A DNA stretch of 64,000 bases, from positions 1,796,501 to 1,860,500 of the forward strand of contig CP072107.1 in assembly GCA_022870705.1 (NCBI GenBank), given 5' to 3'. This stretch comes from Oscillospiraceae bacterium CM (lineage in GTDB: Bacteria; Bacillota; Clostridia; Oscillospirales; Oscillospiraceae). Both the position numbers and the translations under genes were made by a program. Numbering within the stretch: position 1 is the stretch's first letter; every line of letters begins with the position of its first letter. The notes under the pieces were generated by a model, which was given only the letters and a program-made list of their open reading frames with translations, was not told where the DNA came from and ran no database searches. Below, piece after piece: positions 53,095-60,262 of this stretch.

Positions 53095-53955
53095 TCACCT
53101 TTCCCATCGGCATGTCGCGCCGCAGGGCAAAACGAGGCCGCTTTCCGTCACCGGCAAACCGAGTTCCCGGCTTTCGGCCCGTCCGCCGAAGCGCTTTGTA
53201 TAAACCGTTTCGGCCATATACGTCAGCGTCGCCGGGGAGAGCCCCGTCGTGTACGAATTAATAAGAACGAACAGGGCGTCGTCACTTAAAACGTCCGCCG
53301 TCAGCTGAACTAGCGGAAAAAGGTCGTCCTCCAGCTTCCACACTTCGCCTGACGGCCCTCTGCCGTAAGACGGTGGGTCCATAATCAGCGCGTCATAACG
53401 CCGGCCGCGCCTAATTTCCCGCTCGAGGAATTTCACACAATCGTCGATAATCCAGCGGACTGAGCCACCGTCCAAACCGGATGTGCGGGCGTTCTCCCGC
53501 GCCCATGACACCATGCCGCGTGCCGCGTCAACATGGCAGACCGCCGCGCCCGCCGCCAAAGCGGCAACCGTCGCGCCGCCTGTATAGGCAAACAGATTCA
53601 AAACAGATATCTTTTTTGTTGAACCGCCGATTTTGTCACGAATAAAATCCCAGTTGGCGGCCTGCTCCGGGAAGAGCCCCGTATGCTTAAAGCTCATGGG
53701 CTTGATATTAAATTTTAGGTCGTCGTATGAAATCTGCCAGCTCTCTGGCAGGCTGCTTTTCTCCCACCGGCCGCCGCCGCTGGATGAACGGGCGTAGCGC
53801 GCGTCCGGTTTTTTCCATCCGGGGTGACACTTCGGCGTATCCCAGATGGCCTGCGGGTCCGGACGGACAAGCAGAAAGCTGCCCCACCGCTCCAGTTTTT
53901 CCCCGCCGGAACAGTCGAGCAGTTCATAATCCGTCCACTTGTCGGAAAGCCACAT
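53095..53955 (-). CDS. Class I SAM-dependent methyltransferase (RlmI-like)
   Basis: A 286-aa protein with the Methyltrans_SAM (PF10672-type) fold. The SAM-binding loop is LNLFAYTGGATVAAL, the acidic residue lies in 'HVDAARGMVSWARENA', and the catalytic-type motif is 'IMDPPSYGRGPSG'. It is related to the C-terminal domain of RlmI/RlmK rRNA methyltransferases but lacks the N-terminal PUA domain. The substrate is not known. The ATG at 53955 has AGGAG ten bases upstream. Confidence 0.85.
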   Translation of the reverse strand: MWLSDKWTDYELLDCSGGEKLERWGSFLLVRPDPQAIWDTPKCHPGWKKPDARYARSSSGGGRWEKSSLPESWQISYDDLKFNIKPMSFKHTGLFPEQAANWDFIRDKIGGSTKKISVLNLFAYTGGATVAALAAGAAVCHVDAARGMVSWARENARTSGLDGGSVRWIIDDCVKFLEREIRRGRRYDALIMDPPSYGRGPSGEVWKLEDDLFPLVQLTADVLSDDALFVLINSYTTGLSPATLTYMAETVYTKRFGGRAESRELGLPVTESGLVLPCGATCRWER

Positions 53956-54193
53956 TGCTAAAATTCTCCTGTTTACCCGGCCGCTCGGCGCGAGCTTCAT
54001 AAATTAACGTATTATATCACCGCGTGCCTGTCAAGTCAAACAAAACGCGCCCTTTCGGGCGCGCCGCAGCCTCGACGCATCGAAGCCTTTATGCATCCGA
54101 AAACGCTGTGTTTCCAATAATTTAAACTGGCAGGCCGATGCCTTGCGCGGTATGATGACAGCGTGGTTAACTGCCGCTACGGGAGGTTATATT

Positions 54194-54682
54194 GTGGAAA
54201 TACAAACGATCGGCAACGGGAAGGTTGTCATCTACTTAAACGGAGACGAAATTAAAAAGCTTCCGGCTGCGCCGGGCGATATCACGCCGACGGAGGCCGC
54301 CGATATTTTGCGCCGCGCGCTCGGGGCGACGTATGACGAGAGCTGGGAGAGTGTCTATTTTGAGCTGTTTCCCGGCAGGGATTCGCTTTTGCTGTTTGCC
54401 CTGCGGCATGCCAACTGCCCTTTTTACTTCACGTTTTCAGGCATCGAGCCGCTCATTTCAGCCGCGAAATCCAGCCCGCCCGGGCTGATTTCATATCTGA
54501 CAAATCTTGATGATACATACGTCCTCGTCGTCTATCCGTGGAGCGGCGACTATCCGCCCTTCGCGCTTTTTGAATACGGGCAGGCGCTCTCCCGCCCAGC
54601 TTTATTTGCCCTGCACTTGTCCGAGCACAGCAAAGTGCTTGCCGGCCCTGCCGCCTTGGACGAGCTGCGCGTAATCTTTTAA
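54194..54682 (+). CDS. MecA-like ClpC adaptor protein
   Basis: A 162-aa acidic protein. The N-terminal ~50 residues form a short beta-alpha unit like the substrate-binding end of MecA. The C-terminal part ('YFTFSGIEPLISAAKSSP', 'TYVLVVYP', 'FALFEYGQALS', 'LSEHSKVLAGPAALDELRVI') follows the MecA C-terminal domain, which binds ClpC. MecA recruits substrates to ClpCP. The start is a GTG with GGGAGGT seven bases upstream; an earlier ATG lacks one. The assignment rests on pattern, not a search. Confidence 0.62.
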   Translation: MEIQTIGNGKVVIYLNGDEIKKLPAAPGDITPTEAADILRRALGATYDESWESVYFELFPGRDSLLLFALRHANCPFYFTFSGIEPLISAAKSSPPGLISYLTNLDDTYVLVVYPWSGDYPPFALFEYGQALSRPALFALHLSEHSKVLAGPAALDELRVIF

Positions 54683-54771
54683 ATTGTTGACACTTGTGCT
54701 ATAATAGAGTCACGCAAGCGGATATCCGTTTCCCCGGAATGGTCCGACTCGGTCTGAAAGGTGGTCCGGCC

Positions 54772-55242
54772 ATGTCGCCCAAGGCGCTCGGTTTCAAGCA
54801 GGTCGCGCAGAACAGAAAAGCGTATCACGATTATTTCATTCTCGAGACATTTGAGGCTGGCATCGAGCTTTTCGGGACGGAGGTCAAATCCATCCGGCAG
54901 GGCGCCGTGAATTTAAAGGACGCCTTCGCCTCCGTCAAGGACGGCGAACTTTTTGTCCGCGGCATGCACGTGAGCCCTTATGAAAAAGGCAACATTTTTA
55001 ATAAGGACCCCATGCGCCCGCGGCGGCTTCTCATGCACAAGCGTGAGATCACGCGCCTGTACGGCAAAGTGAAGCAGGAGGGGCTCACACTCGTCCCCCT
55101 GTCCGTCTACTTCAAGGATTCCCGCGTTAAGGTTCAGCTCGGCCTATGCAAGGGCAAAAAGCTGCACGACAAGCGGGATACCGAAGCCGCGCGCGACGCT
55201 GACCGGGAAATGGACAGAACGATTAAGGAAAGGAACATGTAA
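54772..55242 (+). CDS. smpB: SsrA-binding protein SmpB
   Basis: SmpB (156 aa), the tmRNA partner in trans-translation. Signature blocks are '[20 protein letters not shown]', '[18 protein letters not shown]' and the basic C-terminal tail '[19 protein letters not shown]'. The ATG at 54772 has AAAGGTGG 8 bases upstream. Its RNA partner ssrA lies 0.6 kb downstream. Confidence 0.97.
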   Translation: MSPKALGFKQVAQNRKAYHDYFILETFEAGIELFGTEVKSIRQGAVNLKDAFASVKDGELFVRGMHVSPYEKGNIFNKDPMRPRRLLMHKREITRLYGKVKQEGLTLVPLSVYFKDSRVKVQLGLCKGKKLHDKRDTEAARDADREMDRTIKERNM

Positions 55243-55245
55243 AGC

Positions 55246-55764
55246 GTGGCAAATCCTATTGTAACGATTCAAATGGAAAACGGCGGCACCATCAAAGCCG
55301 AGCTCTACCCCGACATCGCACCGAATACCGTCAATAATTTTATTTCCCTCATCCAAAAAGGCTTTTACGACGGCCTCATTTTTCACCGCGTCATCCCCGG
55401 CTTCATGCTGCAGGGCGGCTGCCCGCTGGGGCAGGGCTATGGTAATCCCGGCTACAGCATCAAAGGCGAATTTAACGCCAACGGCTTTAAAAACGATTTG
55501 AAGCACAAGCGCGGCATTTTATCGATGGCCCGCTCGCAAAATCCGAATTCGGCCGGGAGCCAGTTCTTTATTATGCACAAGGATTCCCCACACCTCGACG
55601 GGCAGTATGCCGCGTTCGGTGCCGTCACCGACGGGCTCGATATTGTGGATGCCGTCGCCGCGGCGGAAACGGATTACAGCGACAGGCCGCTTCAGGAACA
55701 GCGCATGGCAAAGGTCACGGTTGATACGGCGGGCGTTGATTATCCCGAACCCGAAAAAGTTTAA
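55246..55764 (+). CDS. Cyclophilin-type peptidyl-prolyl isomerase
   Basis: A 172-aa cytoplasmic cyclophilin with 'FHRVIPGFMLQGG', 'MARSQNPNSAGSQFFI' and 'LDGQYAAFGAVTDGLDIVD'. No signal peptide. A GTG start lies 3 bp after the smpB stop, so the two are coupled. Confidence 0.95.
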   Translation: MANPIVTIQMENGGTIKAELYPDIAPNTVNNFISLIQKGFYDGLIFHRVIPGFMLQGGCPLGQGYGNPGYSIKGEFNANGFKNDLKHKRGILSMARSQNPNSAGSQFFIMHKDSPHLDGQYAAFGAVTDGLDIVDAVAAAETDYSDRPLQEQRMAKVTVDTAGVDYPEPEKV

Positions 55765-55866
55765 AATTTATTAATCACTCAATATCAGCACTATTCTATA
55801 ATAAGACTAGCCGGAACAATTCTATCGCAAGCCGGTAAAAGCCAGAACACCGCCCCGCAATGATAA

Positions 55867-56225
55867 GGGGCTGTACCGGTTTCGACGGGGGTGTGGCGGC
55901 AAAAATAGCGGGCGGAGGCGTCGCCCTCCTTAAAACGGCATTCTTTATAAATTAAAGAACAATAACGAAGCTTTACCGGTAGCCGCTTAAGGCTGCCCGT
56001 CCCCGCCGGAAGGTCCACGAGCCGGATGGGGGCGTGATTGAGTGGAGAACGTGTGTGCATTAAGCTTTGCGTGTACCATGAACAATGAAGCTACCAAGCT
56101 ATGCTGCGTGACGGCTTGCGCCATAGTAAGGGAAAGGGGCCTCGGCCCGAAATAACCGTCTGCGCCCGGAGAAGTTTTTGTCAAAGTGCTTTCGGACGGG
56201 GGTTCAACTCCCCCCAGCTCCACCA
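55867..56225 (+). ncRNA. ssrA: Transfer-messenger RNA (ssrA)
   Basis: A 359-nt tmRNA: 5' GGGGCTGTACCGGTTTCGAC pairs with 3' CAGCTCC-ACCA to form the tRNA-like end, with T-loop GTTCAACTC. The tag frame ends AAC AAT AAC GAA GCT TTA CCG GTA GCC GCT TAA (55958-55990), giving ...NNNEALPVAA; the exact resume codon is uncertain. It rescues stalled ribosomes with SmpB. A TATAAT lies at 55797-55802. Its 3' end is repeated twice downstream. Confidence 0.96.
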
Positions 56226-56229
56226 AAAG
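56202..56229 (+). repeat. ssrA 3' end, attachment repeat 1
   Basis: 28 bp, from the T-loop GTTCAAC through CCACCAAAAG, identical to 57512-57539. Confidence 0.9.
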
Positions 56230-56265
56230 AAAAACCACTATATCGCAAGATATGGTGGTTTTTTA
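56230..56265 (+). terminator. Terminator of ssrA
   Basis: Stem AACCAC-T-ATATC / GATAT-G-GTGGTT closed by a GCAA tetraloop, followed by TTTTTT. It shares the inner stem and loop with the terminator after repeat 2, but has a different outer stem. Confidence 0.9.
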
Positions 56266-56317
56266 TTTATCGATTGCCTCTATATATTGCATTTCGAAAT
56301 CTTCCAATGCCTGTAGA

Positions 56318-56336
56318 TAGACATTTTGCTAGACAT
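56318..56336 (+). repeat. TAGACAT direct repeats, left end of island A
   Basis: TAGACAT at 56318-56324 and TAGACAT at 56330-56336, spaced 12 bp start to start. They match a second pair at the other end of the island. Confidence 0.6.
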
Positions 56337-56429
56337 TGCGAAAAATCCATGCTAAGAAATGCAGCTAATAGCTGGACTATTGGGGTAATTGAAAGTAGAT
56401 AGTGTAGATACTACACATACTTTTATAAT

Positions 56430-57206
56430 TTAAACATAGCAACGTTCGAAACAAAGATAGATGTTATCGTTATTATTATAATAACCCTTATATTCACTGG
56501 AGTTGCTATAATAATAATAATCATTAGACAAATTTATAAAGACATACTTACCTGTTGAGGATTCCGTTAACCAACCGTACCCTAAATAACTTATTCCTCC
56601 ATACAAGTCATTAAACAGAGTATTAAGCCGCCGTATGTCTGACGCCGGGTACTCCGTTGTTCCAAATGAAACTAGTCTTATTGTGTTATCGGACACCATC
56701 GCCGAGATTTCCCAGGTACAATTAAATAATTCAATATATTTCGAATATTTTGCTTCAGCATATCCTTTCATCCCGCATTTCATCCAACCTTCAAAGTCGA
56801 AGTTCTCTGATGAAACACCAATCAAATTTACTGTTATTTCACTCAATTTATTATAATTTTCAAGGAAAGAAACATTTCTCATCTTGTTTAAATTATTCCA
56901 GAATTCTCCAACAATTTGAGTTTCATTATTTTTGATGTCATCTTCGCTATTACCTTCTTGACTATTCGTAGCCGAGGGTTCAACAGAATCGCAACTATTA
57001 AATGAAGGCGTTTCTTCAACCGGTTGCTTGATCGTTACATTCGCAGATGTCGCAGGTGTTTCCGCTGCTAATGCAACGTCATGATATTCGGTCGTGGATG
57101 TATGTGCTTGATCACTTGATTGTGTGTTGTTTTGATTTGTTGTGTTGTTACAACCAGTAAAACAAATACAAATGATTACCAAAGCTAGAATAATGAATTT
57201 CTTCAT
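56430..57206 (-). CDS. Island lipoprotein, unknown function
   Basis: A 258-aa exported lipoprotein: MKKFIILALVIICICFTGC gives a clear lipobox with the Cys at residue 19. A low-complexity Asn/Thr/Ser/Glu linker follows (about 20-100), then a globular domain with 'NRVSFLENYNKL'-like helices and 'LYGGISYLGYGWLTESSTGK'. The C-terminus is rich in Tyr and Asn. I do not recognise a family. GGGAGGG precedes the ATG. It is AT-rich and the only gene of island A. Confidence 0.8.
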   Translation of the reverse strand: MKKFIILALVIICICFTGCNNTTNQNNTQSSDQAHTSTTEYHDVALAAETPATSANVTIKQPVEETPSFNSCDSVEPSATNSQEGNSEDDIKNNETQIVGEFWNNLNKMRNVSFLENYNKLSEITVNLIGVSSENFDFEGWMKCGMKGYAEAKYSKYIELFNCTWEISAMVSDNTIRLVSFGTTEYPASDIRRLNTLFNDLYGGISYLGYGWLTESSTGKYVFINLSNDYYYYSNSSEYKGYYNNNDNIYLCFERCYV

Positions 57207-57362
57207 ATGTACCCTCCCGATTGGGATTGATGTTATTAATCATTAAACATTATATTACTTATTGTGGAAAACTCAACGGCTATTTTTCGTCTTGATACTT
57301 TTCCTAATTTGCAAGAAGACAAAAAGTGGCCAAAAGTGAACCAACATATCGGGGGTTCTCTA

Positions 57363-57381
57363 GGTAGACAATAGGTAGACA
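57363..57381 (+). repeat. GGTAGACA direct repeats, right end of island A
   Basis: GGTAGACA at 57363-57370 and GGTAGACA at 57374-57381, spaced 11 bp. They echo the TAGACA pair at the left end. Confidence 0.6.
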
Positions 57382-57511
57382 TGACACTTGAATATAGCAA
57401 AAATTCATAGAAGAAAAAAAGTGACTGCAAGGGAAATGGAATAGTCAAAATCCCTGATGTCAAGGGACTTCAAGGGATATCGAGTGACAATAAGTGATAT
57501 GTTGAACGATT

Positions 57512-57539
57512 GTTCAACTCCCCCCAGCTCCACCAAAAG
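57512..57539 (+). repeat. ssrA 3' end, attachment repeat 2
   Basis: 28 bp identical to the ssrA 3' end at 56202-56229. It is preceded by GTTGAAC-GATT, making a perfect GTTGAAC/GTTCAAC inverted repeat at 57501-57518, as expected of a recombinase core. Confidence 0.9.
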
Positions 57540-57566
57540 GCCCCTATATCGCAAGATATAGGGGCT
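57540..57566 (+). terminator. Terminator after attachment repeat 2
   Basis: Stem GCCCC-T-ATATC / GATAT-A-GGGGC with a GCAA loop, then TATTTATTTATT. The outer stem differs from the ssrA terminator but pairing is kept, so it is a diverged copy. Confidence 0.8.
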
Positions 57567-57677
57567 ATTTATTTATTCTCTTTTTAATCTGGGCAATTTA
57601 TTAAAATAACATTAACTTTTCAAAATTAATTTCGATAAACAATATATTAGCATATCCAACATACTCCTCTAAAGATT

Positions 57678-57741
57678 GAGGCAAAGATCGAGGCAAAGAG
57701 GCCTTTAGGAACCTGTTCATACAGGTACCTAAAGGCTTTTT
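57678..57741 (+). promoter_or_regulatory. Leader with direct repeat and terminator-like hairpin before the EAL-GGDEF gene
   Basis: Two copies of GAGGCAAAGA (57678-57687, 57690-57699) are followed by a hairpin GCCTTTAGG-A-ACCTG / CAGGT-A-CCTAAAGGC (57701-57736) and TTTTTATTATT. The ribosome site GGAGGG and ATG follow within 20 bp, leaving no room for a promoter after the hairpin. This suggests attenuation, or read-through from an upstream transcript. Confidence 0.65.
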
Positions 57742-57756
57742 ATTATTGGAGGGTTT

Positions 57757-59583
57757 ATGAACGACGTAAAATCTTTATCTAAACCTCAAAGCATAGAAAT
57801 CCGAGAAATCATTGATCAGAAACGGGTTGTTGCATGTTTTCAGCAGATTGTATCCGTCAGCCGAAAAAAAGTCAGTGGCTTCGAGGGACTAATCCGTGGA
57901 ATAAATCCAAATAGTAATGCGCTTGTTTCGCCCTTGGCGCTCTTTGAAGCTGCAAAGAACGAGAATGTCACATTAGAGCTTGATAGAGTTTGTCGAGAAA
58001 AAATTATCGAAGATTTCAGCAAAATCTATCAAAGCAATAAAAATATTCTTCTCTTTCTGAATTTCGATGCCTCAATTCTAAATGATACCGTGGGCTCTGA
58101 TTATTTATTGAATCAGGTAATTCAAAATAATATCAATCCAAAAAACATCGTTATTGAAATTAGTGAAAGAAAAGTTAACGGAAATGCCGCGCTAAAGAAA
58201 TTTGCCGATACTTATAGACAATACGGTTTTATGCTTGCTTTGGATGATGTCGGAACTGAATTTTCAAATATGGATAGGATTCTGCTGATTAAACCAGACA
58301 TTATTAAAATTGACATATCTATTGTAAAAAACATTGAAAATGATTTTTACAAGCAAGGTGTTTTCAGGTCATTAGTTATTCTCTCCAACAAAATCGGAGC
58401 GATGATAGTTGCAGAAGGCGTTGAGAATGAAAACGAGGCAATTCAGGTGTTACGATTGGGCAGTCACATGATTCAGGGGTATTATTTTTCTGTTCCAGCG
58501 GAGCTAAAAGAGATGAGTACGGATATATATAACGGTAAAATTGATCTGTTAGGCAAACGGTTAAGTGATTATATGAGATTACAGTATTCAAAAGAGAAAA
58601 ATACGAGCATAACTTTAAATAGAATTGTAAACAAGTCTGTAAAGAAGCTACTTAATGTATCCAGTTGTGATTTTGACACGATTCTCGAGGAGATCATAAA
58701 AGAAAATCCGTCAATGGAATGTGCTTATATCATGAATTATTCTGGTATCCAAATCAGTCAAACCGTCTGTTCAGATAATATTGTAAGCCCCAAAAATTTA
58801 ATATTCTATTCAGCAACGCAAGGTACTGATCACTCAATGGAAAAATATTATTACCCGCTTATGAGCGCAAATCTCAAAAAACATATGACAGAACCTTATA
58901 TTTCTCTGGCAACCGGTAATCTATGCATCACAATATCTTCTGTTTTTATTAACAGAGAGAACAACAAATATATTTTATGTGCGGATTTTATTACATTCGA
59001 AGATGGATACAATTTTGAATTGAAAGGGCCGATCGATGACATTCATACAAAATCAAAATTAGAAATATATCAGATTATCAATATGATGAGCGAAGAAATC
59101 AACAAAGACAAATTGACCGATGCATATAACAGGCGGTATATAGAAGAGAGACTCCTGTACGATATTTTAAAATCAGGAGCTGATCAACCTCTTTCTGTTT
59201 TACTCGTTGACATTGACTGCTTTAAAAAAATCAATGATATCTTTGGTCATTTGTGTGGTGATAATACATTAAAAGAATTTGTAGCTATTACTAAGAACTT
59301 TATTAGAAAAAATGAAGATTGGATAGCCCGATACGGCGGAGATGAATTTTTAATTGTTCTAAACGGCGCATCTAAACAAGTCGCACAAAGAGTAGCGGAA
59401 GGAATAAGACGAGCATCTGAAACGCATATTGTTTATTACAGAGATTCAAAAATTAATTTTACGGTAAGTATCGGAACCTACACATCCCAATCAAACAAAA
59501 TGACGCCTGAAGAACTTATAGCGCTTGCAGATGAAAAACTATATCACGCTAAAAACAGTGGGAGAAACATTGCTGTCAGCTAA
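57757..59583 (+). CDS. EAL-GGDEF cyclic-di-GMP protein
   Basis: A 608-aa protein with the unusual order EAL (about 10-255), a middle region (about 270-445) that may be a sensory domain, and a C-terminal GGDEF domain (about 450-608). EAL motifs: 'FEGLIRG', 'EISER', 'ALDDVGTEFSN', 'KIDISIV', 'VAEGVEN', 'QGYYFSVP', so most metal and catalytic residues are kept. The cyclase site RYGGDEF is intact, but the usual RxxD I-site reads KNED. No membrane helix or signal peptide. AT-rich; the only gene of island B. Confidence 0.92.
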   Translation: MNDVKSLSKPQSIEIREIIDQKRVVACFQQIVSVSRKKVSGFEGLIRGINPNSNALVSPLALFEAAKNENVTLELDRVCREKIIEDFSKIYQSNKNILLFLNFDASILNDTVGSDYLLNQVIQNNINPKNIVIEISERKVNGNAALKKFADTYRQYGFMLALDDVGTEFSNMDRILLIKPDIIKIDISIVKNIENDFYKQGVFRSLVILSNKIGAMIVAEGVENENEAIQVLRLGSHMIQGYYFSVPAELKEMSTDIYNGKIDLLGKRLSDYMRLQYSKEKNTSITLNRIVNKSVKKLLNVSSCDFDTILEEIIKENPSMECAYIMNYSGIQISQTVCSDNIVSPKNLIFYSATQGTDHSMEKYYYPLMSANLKKHMTEPYISLATGNLCITISSVFINRENNKYILCADFITFEDGYNFELKGPIDDIHTKSKLEIYQIINMMSEEINKDKLTDAYNRRYIEERLLYDILKSGADQPLSVLLVDIDCFKKINDIFGHLCGDNTLKEFVAITKNFIRKNEDWIARYGGDEFLIVLNGASKQVAQRVAEGIRRASETHIVYYRDSKINFTVSIGTYTSQSNKMTPEELIALADEKLYHAKNSGRNIAVS

Positions 59584-59607
59584 GCAAAATATCACAGGTG
59601 AAAAGCC

Positions 59608-59698
59608 GTGACAACAAGGGAAATGGCAAAGCCAAAAAACGAGACAGTAAGAGACAGTCCGGGAAGATGCGTGACTATAAGTGACATACCCTACGCCA
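59608..59698. repeat. Right-end segment of island B, related to 57421-57511
   Basis: Starts GTGAC-x-x-CAAGGGAAATGG and ends near GTGAC-x-ATAAGTGA-x-AT. The same blocks occur at 57421-57511, each starting exactly 91 bp before its attachment repeat. By eye about 60 percent of positions agree without gaps. Confidence 0.75.
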
Positions 59699-59722
59699 GT
59701 TTAACTCCCCCAACTCCACCAC
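59699..59722 (+). repeat. ssrA 3' end, attachment repeat 3 (degenerate)
   Basis: GTTTAACTCCCC-CAACTCCACCA: like the other two repeats but with two substitutions and one missing C. It probably marks the original chromosomal side. Confidence 0.8.
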
Positions 59723-59725
59723 GAT

Positions 59726-59766
59726 AAAACCAGGTGAACTTGTTGAAAGTTTTCCTGGTTTTATTT
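59726..59766 (+). terminator. Terminator-like hairpin after attachment repeat 3
   Basis: AAAACCAGG and CCTGGTTTT pair around a ~20-base loop, with a T-rich tail. It may be the ancestral ssrA terminator. Confidence 0.6.
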
Positions 59767-59872
59767 TGTCCGTCTCAATTTTCTTTCTCAATGTTGAACG
59801 GTTGCGCGCGATATGTTACGATGACTTCAGTCCAAAAATATAAACCATTCATCGAACGGAGGGCCAGACAGA

Positions 59873-60235
59873 TTGAATGCGGCAATAAGTACCGAGATTC
59901 TCAAAAGGATGGCGCATGTTAATCAGGATTTTGGTGACTGCCGGGATGTCCTCATAGCGCTTGGGGACGAGACAAGACAACTCATCATCATCACGCTTAT
60001 GGATATCGAATGCGGGCAGCCCGGCAAACGTGTTCTTGAAATATCTAAGAGTACGCATTTGTCGCGGCCTGCGGTCTCACATCATCTGAAAATTCTCAAG
60101 GATGCCGGGATCATCGGCGTTCATCGTCTAGGAACTATGAATTACTATTTTTTGGACCCTCGATCCAAACTGTTTCTTCTCAAGCAGCTGATCGCGCATA
60201 TCGAAGATGTGTTCAATGTACAACGAAATGGCTGA
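59873..60235 (+). CDS. ArsR-family transcriptional regulator
   Basis: A 120-aa winged-helix protein: 'VLIALGDETRQLIIITLMD' and the recognition region 'HLSRPAVSHHLKILKDAGII' are typical of ArsR/SmtB. The metal-binding ELCVC motif is absent, so the ligand is not an arsenical by that route. A TTG start has GGAGGG about 9 bases upstream. It precedes a CPBP protein by 27 bp and probably controls it. Confidence 0.88.
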   Translation: MNAAISTEILKRMAHVNQDFGDCRDVLIALGDETRQLIIITLMDIECGQPGKRVLEISKSTHLSRPAVSHHLKILKDAGIIGVHRLGTMNYYFLDPRSKLFLLKQLIAHIEDVFNVQRNG

Positions 60236-60262
60236 TAAGCAGCGCCACCGAGGAGAACTGCT

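Larger units (their letters stand above)
56230..57539. mobile_element. ssrA island A (lipoprotein cargo)
   Basis: About 1.3 kb of AT-rich DNA between two identical 28-bp copies of the ssrA 3' end. It encodes one lipoprotein and no recombinase. TAGACA direct repeats near both ends resemble tyrosine-recombinase arm sites. Confidence 0.78.
57540..59722. mobile_element. ssrA island B (EAL-GGDEF cargo)
   Basis: About 2.2 kb of AT-rich DNA between repeats 2 and 3 of the ssrA 3' end. One large gene, no recombinase. Its right end is alignable with that of island A. Confidence 0.72.

Noticed and set aside
54046-54063. CGCGCCC-TTTC-GGGCGCG hairpin as a terminator
   Set aside because: It lacks a T-run on either strand and lies upstream of both neighbouring genes, so a terminator call is not supported.
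55791-56060. 89-aa minus-strand frame overlapping ssrA
   Set aside because: It is antisense to the tmRNA and its promoter; the RNA explains the sequence fully.
57678-57699. Possible CRISPR or tandem-repeat array
   Set aside because: Only two 10-bp copies occur, without spacers or cas genes. No CRISPR array was seen anywhere in the window.
57667-57756. Cyclic-di-GMP riboswitch in front of the EAL-GGDEF gene
   Set aside because: The conserved GEMM-I core and tetraloop/receptor sequence are not visible; only a simple hairpin and a short direct repeat are present.
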